DNA of 52,398 nt. Source: Treponema sp. Lineage in GTDB: Bacteria > Spirochaetota > Spirochaetia > Treponematales > Treponemataceae. The stretch is taken from contig JAAVAP010000020.1 in assembly GCA_014804005.1 (NCBI GenBank), forward strand, positions 1-52,398, written 5' to 3'. Position 1 is the stretch's first letter. Each line of letters opens with the position of its first letter. Of the stretch, positions 8,587 through 17,000 are shown one piece after another. The notes under the pieces are model-generated. The model was not told the DNA's origin and ran no database searches. It was given only the letters and a program-made list of their open reading frames with translations. A program made the translations under genes and the position numbers.

Positions 8587-10509
8587 ATGGGAAATTTAAT
8601 TTTTTTGAAAAAACTTTTTCGCGAAAAAGCGGATAAAACCGAAAATCAAAGTTTTGACTTGTCGCCTAATTTCGCATTGCGACGTTCGCGGCCGTTTTCC
8701 TCGAAATTGAAATTCGCGCGCCGTTCCAAAAACATTTTCAAAACTTCTTTAAAATTTTCAACATCGCAGAAATTCTCGATTTTCAAAAATGATGAAAACA
8801 AAATGAAAAAGAAAAGTTCGCATTTGAAAATTCGCGATGAAATGCCGCCAGAAAATGACTTGCCTGAAGAATTGCGCGGCGTAGTTTTTTGCGCCGAAGA
8901 AATTGAAGCCGACGATGAAATCCTTCGAGCCGCAAAAAAAGTTTTTGGCATCCAACACCTTATGCCATGGCAGCGGCTTGTAATTGGAAACATTTTGGAT
9001 GCGGCGGCGGATTTGCAAAGCGACGCGACAAAAAAAATTCGGGAAGAAATTTCGGATACGGATTTTACCGACGTTTTTTGTCTTAGCAAGCAAATCGTGC
9101 TTTTGCCGACAGGCGCGGGAAAATCGCTTTGCTTTTTGCTTCCAGCCATTTTGCTTTCAGGTCCGACTTTGATTTTTTATCCGCTTCTCGCGCTGATGTC
9201 CGATCAGGCAAGAAGAATCGAAGAGCGCGGAATCGAATGCGTTGTTTTTCGCGGCGGACAAAGCAAAGAAGAACGTGAAGAAAATTTCAGGCGGATAAAA
9301 AACGGTGTGAAAATAATTCTTGCGAATCCCGAAGTTTTGCAAAACGAAAATTTGATTTCGAAATTGCGCGAATGCAAAATCTCGCATATCGCAATCGACG
9401 AAGCGCATTGCGTCGCGGAATGGGGCGACACTTTTCGTCCGGCGTATTTGACGCTCGGAAAAATAATTCAGGATTTGCGAATCGAACTTGTCACGGCTTT
9501 TACCGCAACGGCCTCTCCACAAATTTTGGAACGCATCGGACAAGTGCTTTTTGGCGGAAACGCGCACATAGTCCGCGGCGAAAGCGATCGTCCGAACATT
9601 CGCTATTTTGTCGAATATGCATGGGCGAAACAAAAGGCCGCGTGCCGACTTGCCGCCACGGAAAAAAAGCCGATGCTCATTTTTTGCCCGACGCGCGCCA
9701 CTTCAGAAGACATGGCACGTGAACTTGCCGAATGCCTCGGGCGTGAAAAAGTTCGATTTTATCATGCCGGACTTTCGCGCGAAGAAAAATCCGCCGTGGA
9801 AAAATGGTTCTTCCCGAAGGACGACGCGATTCTTTGCTGCACTTGCGCGTTCGGAATGGGCGTGGACAAATCTAACATTCGCACGGTGATTCATCTTGAA
9901 CCGAGCCCAACGGTCGAAAGTTACGTTCAAGAAACTGGAAGAGCGGGACGCGACAAAAAAATCTCTAAAGCAATTTTGCTTTGGAATTTCGATGACAGTG
10001 AAAGGTTGGAAAAATTTCCCAAAGAAAGCCGCGAGCGCGTGATAAAAAATTTCGCCGAAAGCAAAAGTTGCAGACGTCAGGTTTTGCTCGATGCTCTCGG
10101 CGGCGAACAGGCGATTTGTGCTGGCTGCGACATTTGCGAAGGCAAAAAGAAAAACGAGAATTTTTCTCCGCCCGAAATTTTCGATGCCAGCGATGCGAAT
10201 CAAGTTTTTAAATTCATTCAGAAAAATCAAAACTATTATAGCAAAAATGAAGTGATTGAATTTATGAAACGCAAATTCAACGAAAACGACAGAAAAATTT
10301 TCGGAATGAATGTTTGGACGACGGGCGACATGGAGACGATATTAGAGCAGTTGCAAAAAGGCGGCGCGATTTACAATGTCGGATCTTTTTCCAATTGCAG
10401 GCTCGCCGCCTCAAAGTCAATTAAATTTCCGCGTCCTCAGCACCCGATTCGTCGGACGCACTTTCCGCAGGCTTGGCGGCGACTGGCGCGACGGCTTTGG
10501 GCTTCCTAG
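8587..10509 (+). CDS. RecQ-like superfamily 2 DNA helicase
   Basis: The protein carries SF2 helicase motifs: LLPTGAGKSLCF (Walker A), AIDEAHCVAEWG (the RecQ-type DEAH box), TAFTATASP (motif III), and YVQETGRAGRD (motif VI). It ends its core with the RecQ zinc-binding cysteines CAGCDIC. No HRDC domain follows. RecQ helicases unwind 3'-to-5' in recombination repair. The N-terminus is uncertain: ATG 8587 lies 6 nt from TATCAT, as in a leaderless message, but conserved sequence starts only after an in-frame ATG at 8803. The last 30 or so residues (from about 10421) are basic, unlike any RecQ, and antisense to a convergent gene, so the true C-terminus has probably lost its stop. Confidence 0.8.
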   Translation: MGNLIFLKKLFREKADKTENQSFDLSPNFALRRSRPFSSKLKFARRSKNIFKTSLKFSTSQKFSIFKNDENKMKKKSSHLKIRDEMPPENDLPEELRGVVFCAEEIEADDEILRAAKKVFGIQHLMPWQRLVIGNILDAAADLQSDATKKIREEISDTDFTDVFCLSKQIVLLPTGAGKSLCFLLPAILLSGPTLIFYPLLALMSDQARRIEERGIECVVFRGGQSKEEREENFRRIKNGVKIILANPEVLQNENLISKLRECKISHIAIDEAHCVAEWGDTFRPAYLTLGKIIQDLRIELVTAFTATASPQILERIGQVLFGGNAHIVRGESDRPNIRYFVEYAWAKQKAACRLAATEKKPMLIFCPTRATSEDMARELAECLGREKVRFYHAGLSREEKSAVEKWFFPKDDAILCCTCAFGMGVDKSNIRTVIHLEPSPTVESYVQETGRAGRDKKISKAILLWNFDDSERLEKFPKESRERVIKNFAESKSCRRQVLLDALGGEQAICAGCDICEGKKKNENFSPPEIFDASDANQVFKFIQKNQNYYSKNEVIEFMKRKFNENDRKIFGMNVWTTGDMETILEQLQKGGAIYNVGSFSNCRLAASKSIKFPRPQHPIRRTHFPQAWRRLARRLWAS

Positions 10510-10645
10510 GCTTGGGCGGCTGTTTTTTATAACGTGCGACGAAAAAAACAAAGTTCAAATAAAGCAGAATCACAATCGTCGTTCCGATTACGACGGGACT
10601 TTTTAAAACTTCGCCGACAATTGGCATGACCAAATTTAATTTCAT
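10421..10645 (-). CDS. small single-span membrane protein
   Basis: The 74-residue product has an N-terminal hydrophobic segment (about residues 8-38, SPVVIGTTIVILLYLNFVFFVARY) followed by a basic-proline stretch (KKQPPKPRKPK) and an Ala/Ser/Glu acidic tail. This is typical of a small inner-membrane protein with a cytoplasmic tail. Its codon pattern matches core genes and it opens at an ATG 6 nt from GATAAT, so it may be translated from a nearly leaderless message. It overlaps the end of the helicase ORF by 89 bp on the opposite strand. No family is recognised. Confidence 0.6.
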   Translation of the reverse strand: MKLNLVMPIVGEVLKSPVVIGTTIVILLYLNFVFFVARYKKQPPKPRKPKAVAPVAAKPAESASDESGAEDAEI

Positions 10646-10696
10646 ACTTTGATTATCGGAATTTTTGGAATTTATCTTATACTGAGACGAAAAAAA

Positions 10697-10769
10697 TCGG
10701 GCAACCCGGATTTGAACCGGGGACCTCTACGTCCCGAACGTAGCGCGCTACCAGCTGCGCTATTGCCCG
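10697..10769 (-). tRNA. tRNA-Pro(CGG)
   Basis: On the minus strand the acceptor CGGGCAA pairs with TTGCCCG, the D arm GCGC-AGCTGGTA-GCGC is intact, the anticodon stem CTACG/CGTAG encloses TTCGGGA (anticodon CGG), and the T arm is CCCGG-TTCAAAT-CCGGG. The 3' CCA is not encoded. A run of seven T follows directly after the acceptor. It lies downstream of tRNA-Asp. Confidence 0.93.
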
Positions 10770-10819
10770 AAAAAAATACCCATTCCTCTGCTCGCTGTTG
10801 CGACCAAACCAGAATGGGT
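10770..10819 (-). terminator. terminator-like hairpin between the two tRNA genes
   Basis: Reading leftward, ACCCATTC (complement of 10812-10819) pairs with GAATGGGT (complement of 10778-10785), then a seven-T run (complement of 10770-10776) leads straight into tRNA-Pro. Confidence 0.45.
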
Positions 10820-10823
10820 TTTG

Positions 10824-10897
10824 CGGGAGCGAAGGGGCTCGAACCCTCGATCTCCGGCGTGACAGGCCAGCGCGATAACCAGCTTCGCTACGCCCCC
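10824..10897 (-). tRNA. tRNA-Asp(GTC)
   Basis: Acceptor GGGGGCG pairs with CGCTCCC (one G-T), the D arm is GCGA/TCGC, the anticodon stem CTGGC/GCCGG encloses CTGTCAC (anticodon GTC), and the T arm is GAGGG-TTCGAGC-CCCTT. The discriminator is G and the CCA end is not encoded. Confidence 0.94.
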
Positions 10898-10908
10898 GTA
10901 ATGTTTTA

Positions 10909-10937
10909 ATTCTATAGAATTTCAAAAATTGTGTCAA
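10909..10937 (-). promoter_or_regulatory. consensus promoter of the tRNA-Asp/tRNA-Pro unit
   Basis: Reading leftward: TTGACA (complement of 10932-10937), a 17-bp spacer and TAGAAT (complement of 10909-10914), about 12 bp before mature tRNA-Asp. Confidence 0.7.
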
Positions 10938-11035
10938 TAGGAAAGAGCGTTTTTTTATGATTTTTTTTACCATCGCATCTCCTTTTTGACGCAAATTTTC
11001 AGCGAAAAAATCCTATCTTAAATTATGAGGAAAAA

Positions 11036-11692
11036 ATGGCAAATTTAAAACCGGATTTGCGCGAACGAGTTTTTTTGCGTGGGCTGAGCTATCCAAGCGA
11101 GGAAGAACTTTTGATGCTGATCTTGGGAAGCGGAACGAAGGATTATCCTGTGGAAATTCTCGCGCATAAAATTCGAGACGCGATCGACGCTTCAAACCGC
11201 GAAAATTTGATTGAGGAACTTTTGAAAATTTCAGGAATCGGTTTGGGCAAGGCGCTTTCCATCGCGGCAGCCGTGGAATTCGGAAGGCGCAAATCGCAAA
11301 TGTTCAACATAAGAATCGAATGCGCGACGGACATCATCCCCTACATCGAACATTACGGATTCAAAACGAACGAGCATTTTTTGGTGATTTCACTTTCTGG
11401 CTCGCACGAAATCGTGAACAAAAAAGTTGTGGCCGTGGGAAACGCGAACAGCGCGCTTATAAGTCCGCGCGAAATTTTTTTTGAGGCGGCGAAAATGCAC
11501 GCTTCGGCGATCATCGTGGCGCACAATCATCCGAGCGGAATTTGCGCGCCTTCGGAACTGGACATCGAAACTACGCATCATATCTGCGCGGCCGGAGAAA
11601 TATTGGGCATTTTGGTTTTGGATCACGTAATTTTGGGACGAGGAAAATATTACAGCTTTTTGGAACACGGACTTTTGAATTCAAATTTTTAG
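11036..11692 (+). CDS. radC: RadC-family JAB/MPN protein
   Basis: The 218-residue protein has the RadC layout: an N-terminal helix-hairpin-helix segment (LLKISGIGLGKALSIAAAVEFGRR, about residues 62-85) and a C-terminal JAB/MPN metalloprotease-like domain with the metal motif AHNHPSG and a downstream Asp (SELDIETT). RadC proteins are widely annotated as DNA repair proteins, but their biochemical role is unresolved. GAGG lies 5 nt before the ATG at 11036. The gene stands alone between the tRNA pair and the small membrane protein gene. Confidence 0.9.
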   Translation: MANLKPDLRERVFLRGLSYPSEEELLMLILGSGTKDYPVEILAHKIRDAIDASNRENLIEELLKISGIGLGKALSIAAAVEFGRRKSQMFNIRIECATDIIPYIEHYGFKTNEHFLVISLSGSHEIVNKKVVAVGNANSALISPREIFFEAAKMHASAIIVAHNHPSGICAPSELDIETTHHICAAGEILGILVLDHVILGRGKYYSFLEHGLLNSNF

Positions 11693-11802
11693 CAGTGAAA
11701 AAAATGTCAACTTTCAAAATATCAAATATGCGCCTACAATTTCAACGCCGAGTTTTTGCCAAATTTTACCCTCACCCGCCGCCCACAATTCGCAATTAAA
11801 TC

Positions 11803-11831
11803 TTGACCAAATGCGCGTTTTGCGCTATAAT
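11803..11831 (+). promoter_or_regulatory. strong consensus promoter of the 75-residue protein gene
   Basis: TTGACC (11803-11808), 17 bp, TATAAT (11826-11831); a GAGGTGA ribosome site follows near 11849-11855. Confidence 0.75.
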
Positions 11832-11858
11832 CTTTTCATAATTTTTTTGAGGTGAAAT

Positions 11859-12086
11859 ATGGTTTCTTTGATTTTTGGAATAATTTTCATTGCGTTCACA
11901 GTTTTCAGCATTTTGCCCGCCGCGCCTTTGGCATGGGGAGACAACGTAGTCGAATTCCTGAAAGGATTTTTGCCGGTTCTTTCGGCGTTCATCGGTCTTG
12001 TGGCGATTCTCATCGGCATTGCCGACATCAAGGACAAAAAGGAAGCCAAGCGCGAAGAAATTGAAGCCGCAAAAACTTCAAAATAA
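11859..12086 (+). CDS. small two-span membrane protein
   Basis: This 75-residue protein has two hydrophobic segments (SLIFGIIFIAFTVFSILPAAPL and FLPVLSAFIGLVAILIGIADI) and a basic-acidic tail (KDKKEAKREEIEAAK) that should be cytoplasmic. It has an excellent promoter and a GAGGTGA ribosome site, so a small size is not a reason to doubt it. It precedes carD, which has its own promoter. No family is recognised; a role as a small accessory subunit in the inner membrane is possible but unsupported. Confidence 0.75.
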   Translation: MVSLIFGIIFIAFTVFSILPAAPLAWGDNVVEFLKGFLPVLSAFIGLVAILIGIADIKDKKEAKREEIEAAKTSK

Positions 12087-12092
12087 ATTCAT

Positions 12093-12121
12093 TTGCTTTT
12101 TTTTGAAAAATATGCTATACT
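12093..12121 (+). promoter_or_regulatory. carD promoter, predicted leaderless
   Basis: TTGCTT (12093-12098), 17 bp, TATACT (12116-12121), with 6 nt to the carD ATG at 12128. Transcription should begin at or within a base of the start codon. Confidence 0.6.
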
Positions 12122-12127
12122 AGAAGC

Positions 12128-12835
12128 ATGGCCAGAGCAAAAAAAACAGATTACAAAGTCAAACAGCAAATTGTATATCCTAGCCAGGGCGTTGGAACAA
12201 TAACGCAAATTTTTGAAAAAGAATTCAACGGAGAAAACGCCCTTTACTATAAAATCTATCTTGAAGTTTCCGACATGGTTGTAATGGTTCCCGTAAGCCA
12301 CGCCAAGGATTTGGGAATCCGTCCAATCGTGGATGAAAAAGAAGCGAAAAAAGCTCTGGACATTTTAAGCGAAGATTTCGAGCCAATCACTTCCGACTGG
12401 AAATTGCGCTACCAAATGAATTTGGATTTGCTCAAAAAAGGAACAATCTCCGACATAGCGAAAATCGTGCGCTGCCTTTACAACCGAAGCAAAGTCAAGG
12501 AACTTCCGATTCAGGAACGGAAACTTTACGACAATGCGAAAAAACTTTTGGAAGACGAGCTTTCAATCGCGCTGGAAAAAGACCTTGAACAAATCGAGGC
12601 GCTCATACATGAAAAACTCGAACCGCCGGGAGCCGCGCCCAAAATCAAGCATCAAATAATTCAAGAAGACGATGACGACGATGTTTTTGACATGGAAGAT
12701 GACGGTTCAAAAAATCGCGCAGCCGATGATGATGACGACGACGATGAAGATGAGGAAGAAGAAGGACAGGAAGAATCTCTAGAACGCCGCGCTGAAGAAG
12801 AAGATGAATTTGACGACGAAGAAGACTACGACTGA
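12128..12835 (+). CDS. carD: CarD/CdnL-family RNA polymerase-binding regulator
   Basis: Residues about 8-75 form the Tudor-like RNA-polymerase-interacting domain (VYPSQGVGTITQIFEKEF, YYKIYL, MVVMVPV) and residues about 76-165 the helical DNA-contacting domain (WKLRYQMNLDLLKKGTISDIAKIVRCLYNR, LPIQERKLYDNAKKLLEDELS). CarD proteins stabilise open promoter complexes, notably at rRNA promoters. The extra C-terminal tail (about 175-235) is almost entirely Asp and Glu, unusual in length and a possible DNA mimic or charge regulator. The promoter is 6 nt from the ATG. The 3' end overlaps the ispDF start by 32 bp, so the two are translationally coupled. Confidence 0.9.
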   Translation: MARAKKTDYKVKQQIVYPSQGVGTITQIFEKEFNGENALYYKIYLEVSDMVVMVPVSHAKDLGIRPIVDEKEAKKALDILSEDFEPITSDWKLRYQMNLDLLKKGTISDIAKIVRCLYNRSKVKELPIQERKLYDNAKKLLEDELSIALEKDLEQIEALIHEKLEPPGAAPKIKHQIIQEDDDDDVFDMEDDGSKNRAADDDDDDDEDEEEEGQEESLERRAEEEDEFDDEEDYD

Positions 12836-14048
12836 CATCGCAAAGAAAGACTGCGCGAGAGCGGCTTTGGTTCTTTTGGCGGGTGGCTCTTCCACGCGAA
12901 TGGGCAAATTGGGAAAAAAAGAATTCTTTCCGCTTGACGGCGGAACGGTTCTTTCCTGCGCGGCGGCGGCTTTTCTCAAAACAAATCTTTTTTCCACAGT
13001 GGCGGTCGCATATCCTTCCGGTGAATTGGCCGCCACAAAAAAAGCATTTTTCGCACTTTCGGTGAATTCCGATTTTTCGGAATCAGAAAAAATCATTTTC
13101 GTGCAGGGCGGAGAAACGCGCCAAGAAAGCGTTTTGCGGGCGTTGCGTTCAATCAAAAAAAATTGCAAGCAAAATGAAATGCCGCAAACAGTTTTGATTC
13201 ACGACGGGGCGCGTCCGTTCGTTTCCTCCACGCTCGTACGCAAAACTTTGAAGGCGGCTCAAAAATTCGGCGCGGCAGTTCCGGCCCTTGAGCCAATCGA
13301 AACGCAAAAAGAAATCGATTCAAAGAAAAAAATCGTGCGCCATTTACAGCGAAAAAATCTTGCCGCCGTCCAAACTCCGCAAGGATTCAAATTCGAAAAA
13401 ATCTTGCAATTCCACGAGCGCGCAAAAAAAGATTCGCTTGACTGCACGGACGACACGGAGATTTGGGACAATTACGCGGAGCAAAAAACGCGCGTGATTC
13501 CCGGTGAAAGCAAAAATATAAAAATCACTTATCCGAAGGATATTGCGAAAAATTCCTGCGAAATCGAAAACCGAATTGGGCTTGGCTACGACATCCATCG
13601 TTTGGCAGAAGGTAGGCCGCTCGTTTTGGGCGGAGTGAAAATTCCGTTTGCGAAAGGCGAGGTCGGGCATTCCGACGGCGATGCATTGCTTCATGCAATT
13701 ACAGACGCGGTTTTGGGAGCGAGCGCGCTCGGCGACATCGGTTCATATTTTCCCGACACCGACGAAAAATGGCGCGGAGCGGATTCAAAGAAATTGCTTT
13801 CGCTGGCTTGGAATGCCGTGAAAAAATCAGGCTGGCAACTTCAAAATCTTGATTGCGTCATAAAAATGCAAAAGCCGAAATTCATTCCGCATCGTGAAAA
13901 AGTACGAAACATGATCGCGAAAATTTTTGGCGTTCCGCAAGAAAGTATTTTTGTAAAAGCAAAAACGGCGGAAAGCTTGGGCGATGTCGGTCGCGGCGAC
14001 GCAATTGAATGCCAAGCGATTTGTCTGCTCAGGCGAACAATCAATTAG
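12804..14048 (+). CDS. ispDF: bifunctional IspD/IspF isoprenoid enzyme
   Basis: A 414-residue fusion of two enzymes of the MEP isoprenoid pathway. The N-terminal IspD part (about 18-230) has the nucleotide loop VLLAGGSSTRMG with a KKEFFPL continuation, and IHDGARPFV and TPQGF blocks; it makes CDP-methylerythritol. The C-terminal IspF part (about 254-414) has GYDIHRL (zinc Asp and His), GHSDGDALLHAITDA, and TAESLGDVGRGDAIECQA; it forms the cyclic diphosphate. The ATG at 12804 lies inside the end of carD, and no alternative start precedes the essential AGG loop. CarD next to IspDF is a familiar treponemal arrangement as I recall it. Confidence 0.93.
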   Translation: MNLTTKKTTTDIAKKDCARAALVLLAGGSSTRMGKLGKKEFFPLDGGTVLSCAAAAFLKTNLFSTVAVAYPSGELAATKKAFFALSVNSDFSESEKIIFVQGGETRQESVLRALRSIKKNCKQNEMPQTVLIHDGARPFVSSTLVRKTLKAAQKFGAAVPALEPIETQKEIDSKKKIVRHLQRKNLAAVQTPQGFKFEKILQFHERAKKDSLDCTDDTEIWDNYAEQKTRVIPGESKNIKITYPKDIAKNSCEIENRIGLGYDIHRLAEGRPLVLGGVKIPFAKGEVGHSDGDALLHAITDAVLGASALGDIGSYFPDTDEKWRGADSKKLLSLAWNAVKKSGWQLQNLDCVIKMQKPKFIPHREKVRNMIAKIFGVPQESIFVKAKTAESLGDVGRGDAIECQAICLLRRTIN

Positions 14049-14093
14049 CATCGCGATATTCGAAAACTCGCGGGCAAAAACGCATTCGTAATT

Positions 14094-17000
14094 TTATTCT
14101 GGCATATCCAAAATAAGCTGAACTTCAGTTTCGGTTATTTTCAAAGCCGTGGCAATATCCTCTATGCGCCAACCTTGCCGCTTCAATTCCTTGACGCTAG
14201 ATTTTTTTCGCGGCGTGATTGAAGATGCTCTTCGTGCCGTGGTTTTCGGCACCTCATTTTCCACCCGAGAGATTTCCTCCAACGCGCTGAATTTCCTGTC
14301 GATTTCGCTTGCCAATTTGTTGAGCCGTTCTTCGCTGTTCACGATACCCTCGCGGGCGCGCTGGATTTTTTCGATTTTATCTTCGGTCTCTTCAATGATT
14401 TTCCCCAACGAATCGAGCTTGTCGGCGGCGACATTTATTCGCTTGGTATTGTCCAAAAGTTTGTCAACATCGTCCTGCGCGCCGCGAATTTCTTCGGGAA
14501 GCGACTGCACTTGACGAGCACAATTTTCAAGACGCTGCTCAAGCTCCTTCAAATTTTCAAACGCTTCGTCAACATCGGTCGCCACGCGATCGATCGTTTC
14601 GCTTTTCTTATCAACGCGATCATACTTCACGCTCAGGCTGGAAATATCGTCCTTGAATTTGCGCAGCTTGACTTCAAGGTTTTGAAGCTCGTCATTAGTG
14701 TCCTCGAGATTTTTGAATTTCTGTCCAACCGTTTCGGAAAGGTTGACAATGCGGGAATAATTGCGCTCCAAATCTTCGATTTGCGCCTTGCTCGTTTTGA
14801 ATTCCTCAAGCCGCGCCGAAGCCTGCTCGTCAAGCCGAACAATTTTTTCATAATCGCGATTGCAGCTTTCCGCCATTTTTTGAAAATCGTCCAATCTGCT
14901 GAAACTGTCTTCAATTTGCTTGATGCGCGCATCAAACTGCCGCTTGAGTTCGTCGGCGCGATCGTAAGTCCCGAGCTGAGTTTTTATGTCGCTCAATTCG
15001 GCTTCCAAATCGCGCAACGTGGATTGCAAATTGTTGCTGTCGTCCTGGATTTGCGCGTTGCGTTTGTAGGCATTCGTGTTGGCGGCTTCCAATTCGTCGC
15101 TGAGCTCGCCTAAACGTTTTTCCAAATCGTCGCTTTGCTTGCGCAAACGATTTTCCGTCGCGCCCAAAATGTCCGCGTAACTTTCGCGCATTTCCGAAAG
15201 AATGGTGTCCGCCCGATTTTTGTATTCGTTGAGCGAAGTTTTTTTGAGCGCGTCGAGTTCCATTCCAAAACTTTTGATTTTCTTTTCGGCATCCTCGCTT
15301 TGCGCGCGCAAACGATTTTCGGCATTAATGAGAATTTTTTCGCCGCTCGCCTGCAATCCACTCGAAATCGATTCGGACTTGTCTTCCATTTTTTTGAACA
15401 TGTCCTGCAAATTGTCCAAAATCGAAACGGATTTTTTTTCGTAATCGTCAAGTGAATTTTCGGTGCGTGAATTGAGCTCTTCCACGCGCTCTTCAATTTC
15501 CTTGTGCCTGTCCAAAACCGAATCCTTGAAACCGTCAACCGAATCTATGATTTCCTGTTGATGCGAAATTATGTCCGTCCTGAAATCTTCCACGGTGTCC
15601 AAAATTTCGCGCCGTCTGATTTCAACGCTGGATTTCATATTTTCGATTTCCTCGTCAAGTCCGGATTGCGCGGCCTGAGTTTTTGCGGAATAAGTTTTTT
15701 TGAAATCCTCGATTTCCTCGTCAAGCCTTTTGTTGGACGCGTCAATTTGCTCGTCAATTTTTATTTTCCATGAATTAAAATCTTGCAAAGTTGTGTCGAT
15801 TGTAGCCGCGCTCACTTGGCGTTGCGTTTCGCTGTCCTGCTTGAACTTTTCAATGTCGGCGAGAATCTCCTCCTTCACGCCAGCAAGTCGAACGGAAATT
15901 TCTTTGGAATATTTTTCAGTTTGTTCCTGCCAAGCCTTGTCAGATTCTTTGAGCGAATCGCGGATTTCCGTTTGATATTCCGTTTTGAATTCTTTCAAGG
16001 CGTTGCGAATTGATTCTGTCTGACCTTTGATTTCGTTGTAGCTAGCCTGAATGTTCGTGGCAGTCCTTCTAATCTGTTCTTCGGATTTTTTCTCCATCGC
16101 GGCCAAACGCGCTTTGACTTCCTCGCTGTACTTTTCTTCGATTTCAATTCTGCCGTTTTCGTAATTCGACTGAAGTTCCGTGATTTTGCTTTCGAATCCT
16201 TGCCGCCAAGCGTTGAGAGTTTCGTCGATCTCGTCGCCGCGTTTTTTGAGATCCACTTCGAAAGAATTTTCAAACCCGCTGAGCTTTTCGGAAGTCCGCG
16301 CGAGAGTTTGCTTGCGCAATTCTTCCATCGCATTTTCAATTTCCTGAATTTCACTGGTGAGCGCGGCAGTACTTTCCTTGATTTGATTTTGGAAATCAAT
16401 CTGCTGTTTTTCTTGCACATCGGCGAACGTCTTGAAACTTTCGATGACATTCCGCTGTGTTTCGCCCATGGATTTTCGCAAAACTTTTTCCAAACCGTCC
16501 ACATCGTCGCCCGAAGTTTCCAGTCGCGAAAATCTGTAGAGCATGTCTTTTTTGTATTTTTCCAAATCGGCATCGAGCTCGCTCATCGCAGTGATTTGGC
16601 GCGAATCGTAAGAAGTGATCGCGTTCTTAACGGCGGTTTCCAAACGGCGCGAAATATCGTCAAGCCGCGCAGCGGCATCCTTTTCGAATTTCGTCATCGT
16701 CTGGTCAAGCGTGGAATTCCATTCCTCGATGTGCTTGCGACTTTCCTTGGCTTCTTCCAACGCGGAAGCATTCGCGGCCTTGAGTTCGGAAATCTGCGTT
16801 TTGGTCTCGCTCGTAACCGCCGCGCTTTGCGCCTTCAAATCGTCAATTGATTTTTTAATCGAAGTTTGCAGAGCCAAAGCCTTTTCAAAAATGCTCGTCT
16901 TGTATGTCTCGATTTTTTCGCTGACGGCATTTTTATAATTTTCAATTTTCACCTTGTAAGCGTCGTTGTATTTTTCGTAAGCGTTCTTTTCCTTTTCCTC

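Noticed and set aside
14049..14093. Terminator between ispDF and the SpiroCoCo gene
   Set aside because: No stem of useful length or T-run could be found in the 45-bp gap.
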